A stretch of 64,000 nt of DNA from Rhodospirillales bacterium. GTDB taxonomy: Bacteria; Pseudomonadota; Alphaproteobacteria; Micavibrionales; Micavibrionaceae. A program made the translations under genes and the position numbers. The notes under the pieces are model-generated. The model had not been told where the DNA came from and searched no databases. It worked only from the letters and a program-made list of their open reading frames with translations. Positions 60,632-64,000 of the stretch are shown here, piece after piece. Within the stretch, counting starts at the first letter, position 1; each line of letters begins with the position of its first letter. Where the stretch lies: assembly GCA_020638285.1 (NCBI GenBank), contig JACKIV010000004.1:124001-188000 (forward strand), in the 5' to 3' direction.

Positions 60632-61641
60632 GCAGGTTTCTGACGATTTTTCAGGGACTCTTTCAGGAAGTCCAGAATAGCCTTTTTCTCTTTTATCTCA
60701 AGAGTAACGGGAAGAATTGCGACCTGTGCCGCGAAATCGGGCGGCAGACGCAGGGCGTCTTTTTCAGTGGTCAGAAGGCGGGCATTCAACGCGCGTGCGC
60801 GGGAGATCAGGTCTTCAAGATCTTGGTTTGTATAAGAATAATGGTCTGGAAAAGGATGCCAGCCGACTAGAGAGAGGCCAAGGGATTGAATCGTCGTGCG
60901 GAATTTTTCAGGCCGTCCCAGTCCGGCAAAAGCCAGCCACCTCTGTGCCGGGTCAGGAGGATTCAGGGCGTTTAAGTGCGCGGTGAAAACAGGCTTACCG
61001 GGGGGCAGGCGATTCCGTATGGCGTGCGCGTCCTCTCCGACTATAACAAATGCATCGGCGCGGGAAAAAGCATCGTCCGGCGTTTCTCGCAAGGGTCCGG
61101 CAGGCAGAAGACTGAAATTTCCGAAGCCAGACTCGCCGTCGAGGACGAGAAAACTGATGTCCTTGAAAAGAGACGGATTTTGAAATCCATCATCCAAAAT
61201 CAACAGATCCGCGCCTTGAGTTTTGGCGAATTCTGCTCCTGCACCCCGATTCCGGGAAATAATCGTGGGGGCGTGGCGGGCCAAAAGCAGCGGCTCGTCC
61301 CCTACGGCGCGGAAATCATGCCGGGCCGGATCCACACGCACCGGGCCGGACAGAGATCCTCCATATCCACGCGTCAGGAAAAACGGCGTATCTGCAAGGC
61401 CTTGATCGTGAATCAGGGAAAAGAGGGCAAGAGCGAGGGGAGTCTTGCCGCTTCCTCCTGCCGTCAGATTTCCTGCACACAGAACCGGAATTCCAACTCT
61501 GCGCGGCTGAGGACTGATGCGGCAGTGTAATTCCCGGCCTGCCGTATAGATCCATGAGAGCGGAGTTAAAAGGATCGTCCATGCCCGCGCGCGCGGGCTT
61601 TTCGTGTCGTACCAGAAGCCCGGTGTGCGAAAGACTCTCAT
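60628..61641 (-). CDS. lpxK: Tetraacyldisaccharide 4'-kinase LpxK
   Basis: Phosphorylates the 4' position of the lipid A disaccharide. The 337-residue protein begins with a membrane-associated N-terminus and has the Walker A motif NLTAGGSGKTPLALALF, then FFLTRGYGGSLSGPV and LLILDDGFQNPSLFKD. The C-terminus holds HPFPDHYSYTNQDLEDLI and LLTTEKDALRL. It overlaps waaA upstream and the LpxL-like gene downstream by 4 bp each. Confidence 0.95.
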   Translation of the reverse strand: MRVFRTPGFWYDTKSPRARAWTILLTPLSWIYTAGRELHCRISPQPRRVGIPVLCAGNLTAGGSGKTPLALALFSLIHDQGLADTPFFLTRGYGGSLSGPVRVDPARHDFRAVGDEPLLLARHAPTIISRNRGAGAEFAKTQGADLLILDDGFQNPSLFKDISFLVLDGESGFGNFSLLPAGPLRETPDDAFSRADAFVIVGEDAHAIRNRLPPGKPVFTAHLNALNPPDPAQRWLAFAGLGRPEKFRTTIQSLGLSLVGWHPFPDHYSYTNQDLEDLISRARALNARLLTTEKDALRLPPDFAAQVAILPVTLEIKEKKAILDFLKESLKNRQKPA

Positions 61642-62957
61642 GCGCGGATTTTCCGTTCGGATGGCGCGGGATTGAAAGCAGGCGCAAGAACCGGCTCAAG
61701 CGCATTCATGACTCTTTCAATGACGCCGTCCTGATCCTGTGCAAAGCTCCGGGCTTTGTCTTGCAGGGCGCTAAGGGTATTTGGGCTGGTCAAGAGACTT
61801 TCGAGCGTTTTTATAAAACCGGCTTCGTCATGCAGGGAAAGGGCTGCGCCCGATTCATCCATCAAGGTGTAAATCTGTGTCAGATTCTGGACCGCCGGGC
61901 CGTGCAGGACTGCGCAGCCCAGCCGCGCCGCTTCGATGGGATTATGTCCTCCGCCTCCATCCAGACTGAAGGACCGCCCCACGCATGCCACAGGCGCAAG
62001 GCGGTAAAATAGTCCCAACTCGCCCAGCGTATCGGCAATATAAAAGTCGTCCCGAGGGTCAGGGAGGGCGCCATCAGGACCGCGCAAACGGGCCTTTAGT
62101 CCGTGGCGTCTCGTGATATGCAGGATTTCGTCTCCGCGCTCCGGATGACGGGGGACCAGAATGGTCAAAAGACCGGGGACTTTCTCTCGCAAGGCCAGAT
62201 GAATCCGGCATGCCAGATCTTCCTCGCCTGCGTGCGTGCTCGCGTACAGCCAGCAGGGACGCCCCGTCGTCGTCTCACGCAAGGTTTCAAGCGATTTCGG
62301 GTCGCAGGGCAGTGGCGCGGCGCTGAATTTCAGGTTTCCGGGTGCGGATACATTTTGTGCGCTAAGGGCCAGGAAGGCCCGGGCATCGGATTCGCTCTGG
62401 GCAAGACATACGGAAAATGCCCCCAGCAACTGGCGCGCGGTCTTTGGAAAAGCTTTCCAGCGGCGGGCTGAGCGAGGGGATAGCCGTCCATTGACAAGAG
62501 CCGCCGGGATTTTACGTGCCGACAAGGCCGAAAGCATGCAAGGCCACAATTCGGATTCCATCCACAAAACCGCGTCTGGCCGCCAGTGGTCCAGAAAGGC
62601 GTCAACCCATTCGGGGTGGTCAAGGGGGTAGAATTGATGGATCGCGCCGTGCGGCAGGCGCGTGGCCATAAGGGCTGCGGAGGTTAATGTTCCGGTTGTG
62701 ACCAGAACAGGACAGGTCTGGTTTTTTTCCAGAATCTTTTCAATCAGGATCAGGGCGGATTGGGCCTCGCCTACGCTTGCTCCGTGAATCCAGACCAACG
62801 GTCCCGGTGGGCGAGGGTGTGTCGGTCGGCCCATACGCTCGCCGATTCGCGCCGGATTTTCCTTGCCCTTTTCCGCGCGGCTTGCCAGAAGAGAGCGCAG
62901 AAACGGCCCCCCGGCAAGACGAAGCAGAGCGCTGTAAAGGGTGATGAAAGCGGTCAT
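61638..62957 (-). CDS. waaA: 3-deoxy-D-manno-octulosonate (Kdo) transferase
   Basis: Transfers Kdo from CMP-Kdo to lipid IVA, the first step of the LPS core. The 439-residue GT-B protein starts with a hydrophobic anchor, then PGPLVWIHGASVGEAQSALI with the catalytic Glu, VTTGTLTSAAL, LWMESELWPCMLSAL and GRSFSLDGGGGHNPIEAARL. The number of Kdo residues it adds cannot be told. The preceding Mrr-like gene overlaps its start by 4 bp. Confidence 0.95.
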   Translation of the reverse strand: MTAFITLYSALLRLAGGPFLRSLLASRAEKGKENPARIGERMGRPTHPRPPGPLVWIHGASVGEAQSALILIEKILEKNQTCPVLVTTGTLTSAALMATRLPHGAIHQFYPLDHPEWVDAFLDHWRPDAVLWMESELWPCMLSALSARKIPAALVNGRLSPRSARRWKAFPKTARQLLGAFSVCLAQSESDARAFLALSAQNVSAPGNLKFSAAPLPCDPKSLETLRETTTGRPCWLYASTHAGEEDLACRIHLALREKVPGLLTILVPRHPERGDEILHITRRHGLKARLRGPDGALPDPRDDFYIADTLGELGLFYRLAPVACVGRSFSLDGGGGHNPIEAARLGCAVLHGPAVQNLTQIYTLMDESGAALSLHDEAGFIKTLESLLTSPNTLSALQDKARSFAQDQDGVIERVMNALEPVLAPAFNPAPSERKIRA

Positions 62958-63946
62958 GGTTTCCTTAATTCTCCGGCATGCAGGAGGAGGAAAGAGGGCT
63001 GGACCAGAATGGTGCCCCGTGCGCCCGGAGTGAGGCCGAAGCCCGGTCCACTTGAGTCCGGAAGCATCCGGTCGACCATTTGAACGCCGTCAAGCGCCGC
63101 GACTTGAGGGGCTTTCAGCCTCTCCAGATAGGCTTTGGCCGGGGTAGAGAAAAAACCTGTTGTCAGGAAAAAACCGTACGGGGCTTCTATCCCTGCCAAG
63201 GCACCCACAAAATCCCGGACTTCCCGTTCGCCCACAGCGTGACGGGGACTGTATTTCTTGGACTGGAATGCCATAAGAAAGCGCGGGTCTGGAACAGCTT
63301 GTTCGCACATAGCGCCGTATCCGTCGATTCCTCCATCAACGTTCCGGATTTTCTCCGTGATGTTGCGTTTCTCGCTGACCCGGACATGATGACAACCCTG
63401 ATGGGCCAGAAATCCCACGCAGAACTGCTCGAACCCGTCGGGCGTAAGATTCCGGTAAAGCCACGCTGCGACATCTGACTTTTTGAAGGCTTTTTGCCAG
63501 CCGGTCCCGAGTTTCAAGGCTTCCAAAAGCGCCAGATCCTCTTTGTCTGGAGGGTAAAGAAGAGTCGGATTGCTGAGCGACCAGAGTTGTGTTTCGGGGT
63601 CGTAGAGAAGGATTCCTTCCTTCTTCATCTTCATCCGGGCGTCCTTCAAAAGGTCGCTGGCTGTCCCGATGGCGTTGAGCCTGCGCAAATTCTCATCCGA
63701 ATCGAAAATCTCAGTGACCACATGAAGGGTGATGTCCCGTGCGGGGGCGCTTTTGTCCGGGCGGGAGTCGAGATACCGAAAAATCAGATTGCCAACAGTT
63801 TCTATATTACGCAGAATGTTTAGATAATGCCATGCGTCCGGGTGCAGATTATTGTCATAATATCTATCGCTTTCGTGTCGGGACTCGGTGGACGTGAACT
63901 CCCTGCCACCTTTCTTCTGGCCGCCGTTTTTCTTCCAAAGTCGCAT
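62954..63946 (-). CDS. Mrr-like restriction endonuclease-fold protein
   Basis: A 330-residue protein whose C-terminal third has a PD-(D/E)XK-type Mrr catalytic core: GFEQFCVGFLAHQGCHHVRV, then the acidic residue in VDGGIDGYG and the QxK pair in FLMAFQSKKYS, followed by VGEREVRDFVGALAG and GFFLTTGFFSTPAKAYL. The N-terminal half looks like a winged-helix module (LLKDARMKMKKEGILLYDPE, LWSLSNPTLLYPPDKEDLAL), as in Mrr. Such proteins cut methylated or foreign DNA, or act in repair. The ATG at 63946 shares one base with the stop of the gene upstream, and its own stop overlaps waaA by 4 bp. Confidence 0.82.
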   Translation of the reverse strand: MRLWKKNGGQKKGGREFTSTESRHESDRYYDNNLHPDAWHYLNILRNIETVGNLIFRYLDSRPDKSAPARDITLHVVTEIFDSDENLRRLNAIGTASDLLKDARMKMKKEGILLYDPETQLWSLSNPTLLYPPDKEDLALLEALKLGTGWQKAFKKSDVAAWLYRNLTPDGFEQFCVGFLAHQGCHHVRVSEKRNITEKIRNVDGGIDGYGAMCEQAVPDPRFLMAFQSKKYSPRHAVGEREVRDFVGALAGIEAPYGFFLTTGFFSTPAKAYLERLKAPQVAALDGVQMVDRMLPDSSGPGFGLTPGARGTILVQPSFLLLHAGELRKP

Positions 63947-64000
63947 CACAGAATGGTTTGTCCTGTTTTCTTCCAGTCCTCGACGAAAGTGGCCAGACCC
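63946..64000 (-). CDS. C-terminal end of an unidentified gene
   Basis: An open frame enters from the right edge and ends at the TGA at 63948-63946, encoding GLATFVEDWKKTGQTIL. The TGATG overlap with the Mrr-like gene, together with the operon layout, suggests it is a real gene. Eighteen codons are too few to name it. Confidence 0.5.
   Translation of the reverse strand, partial: GLATFVEDWKKTGQTIL

Noticed and set aside
1..64000. CRISPR arrays, insertion sequences, prophage or tRNA genes
   Set aside because: No regular spaced repeats, transposase or integrase motifs, or cloverleaf-like stretches were noticed. I could not run tRNAscan or a repeat finder, so a divergent case could be missed.

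Overview
This 64 kb window is a dense, ordinary-looking piece of an alphaproteobacterial chromosome. It carries about 61 protein-coding genes. I see no tRNA or rRNA genes, no CRISPR array, no transposase and no prophage. No gap between genes reaches 300 bp; the largest are 57584-57844 and 47629-47870. The alphaproteobacterial call rests on the hybrid kinase CckA, the GANTC methyltransferase CcrM with its target sites, the short prolyl-tRNA synthetase without an editing insert, the smc/dsbA/dciA/mutY neighbourhood, and miaB-phoH-ybeY-corC. Flagellar export genes (fliR, flhB) imply motility. lpxK, waaA and an LpxL-type acyltransferase show an LPS outer membrane. ubiTUV implies ubiquinone synthesis without oxygen, so a facultative or microaerobic life is likely. 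I cannot fix the order; a Rhodospirillales- or Micavibrio-like lineage is a guess.

Layout. 1-3776: NAD(P)HX repair (cut by the window edge), proS and a UbiH-type hydroxylase. 3789-7551: fliR and dapA, divergent from a soluble lytic transglycosylase. 7561-12773, minus strand: a possible single unit of ABC-F ATPase, ubiT, ubiU, ubiV and beta-carbonic anhydrase. 12963-13583: a membrane-anchored rhodanese. 13687-21632: a seven-gene glycan operon (priming sugar transferase, two GT2 enzymes, SDR, Wzy/WaaL-type membrane protein, GT4, acyltransferase 3), nearly all joined by ATGA overlaps. 21652-25875, minus strand: corC, ybeY, phoH, miaB and gatC. 25982-26946: ruvX and ogt. 26955-32393, minus strand: an unknown membrane protein, cckA, flhB and nuoF. 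32499-37125: the remnant of an ArsR repressor, a membrane fusion protein, an RND pump and a DUF2892 protein. 37136-38925: ftsQ and ddl. 39126-41898: ubiG, a MazG-type hydrolase, two unknown genes and an OmpR-type regulator with a decayed receiver. 41895-45425, minus strand: ctlX, then rplU, rpmA, obgE and hisF. 45580-50015: an AT-rich exported protein, ccrM and a YjbH-type barrel protein. 50193-58879: smc, dsbA-like, OmpA-like, inositol monophosphatase, efp, dciA and mutY. 58866-64000, minus strand: M48 protease, lpxL-like, lpxK, waaA, an Mrr-like nuclease and the tail of one more gene.

Themes. Cell-cycle and chromosome genes (cckA, ccrM, smc, dciA, ftsQ, ddl) are spread through the window. 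Envelope functions (glycan operon, YjbH, lipid A and Kdo) form a second theme. A smaller redox and sulfur theme joins ubiTUV, two DUF2892 proteins, the rhodanese and the broken BigR/SqrR-like regulator.

Most worth a second look: seven GANTC sites packed into about 110 bp at the ccrM start; a UbiU that appears to have lost one iron-sulfur ligand and gained two other cysteines; the N-terminally truncated ArsR ahead of an RND operon; two copies of a long dispersed inverted repeat; and an Mrr-type nuclease translationally coupled to waaA. I did not find a clearly new multi-gene system.
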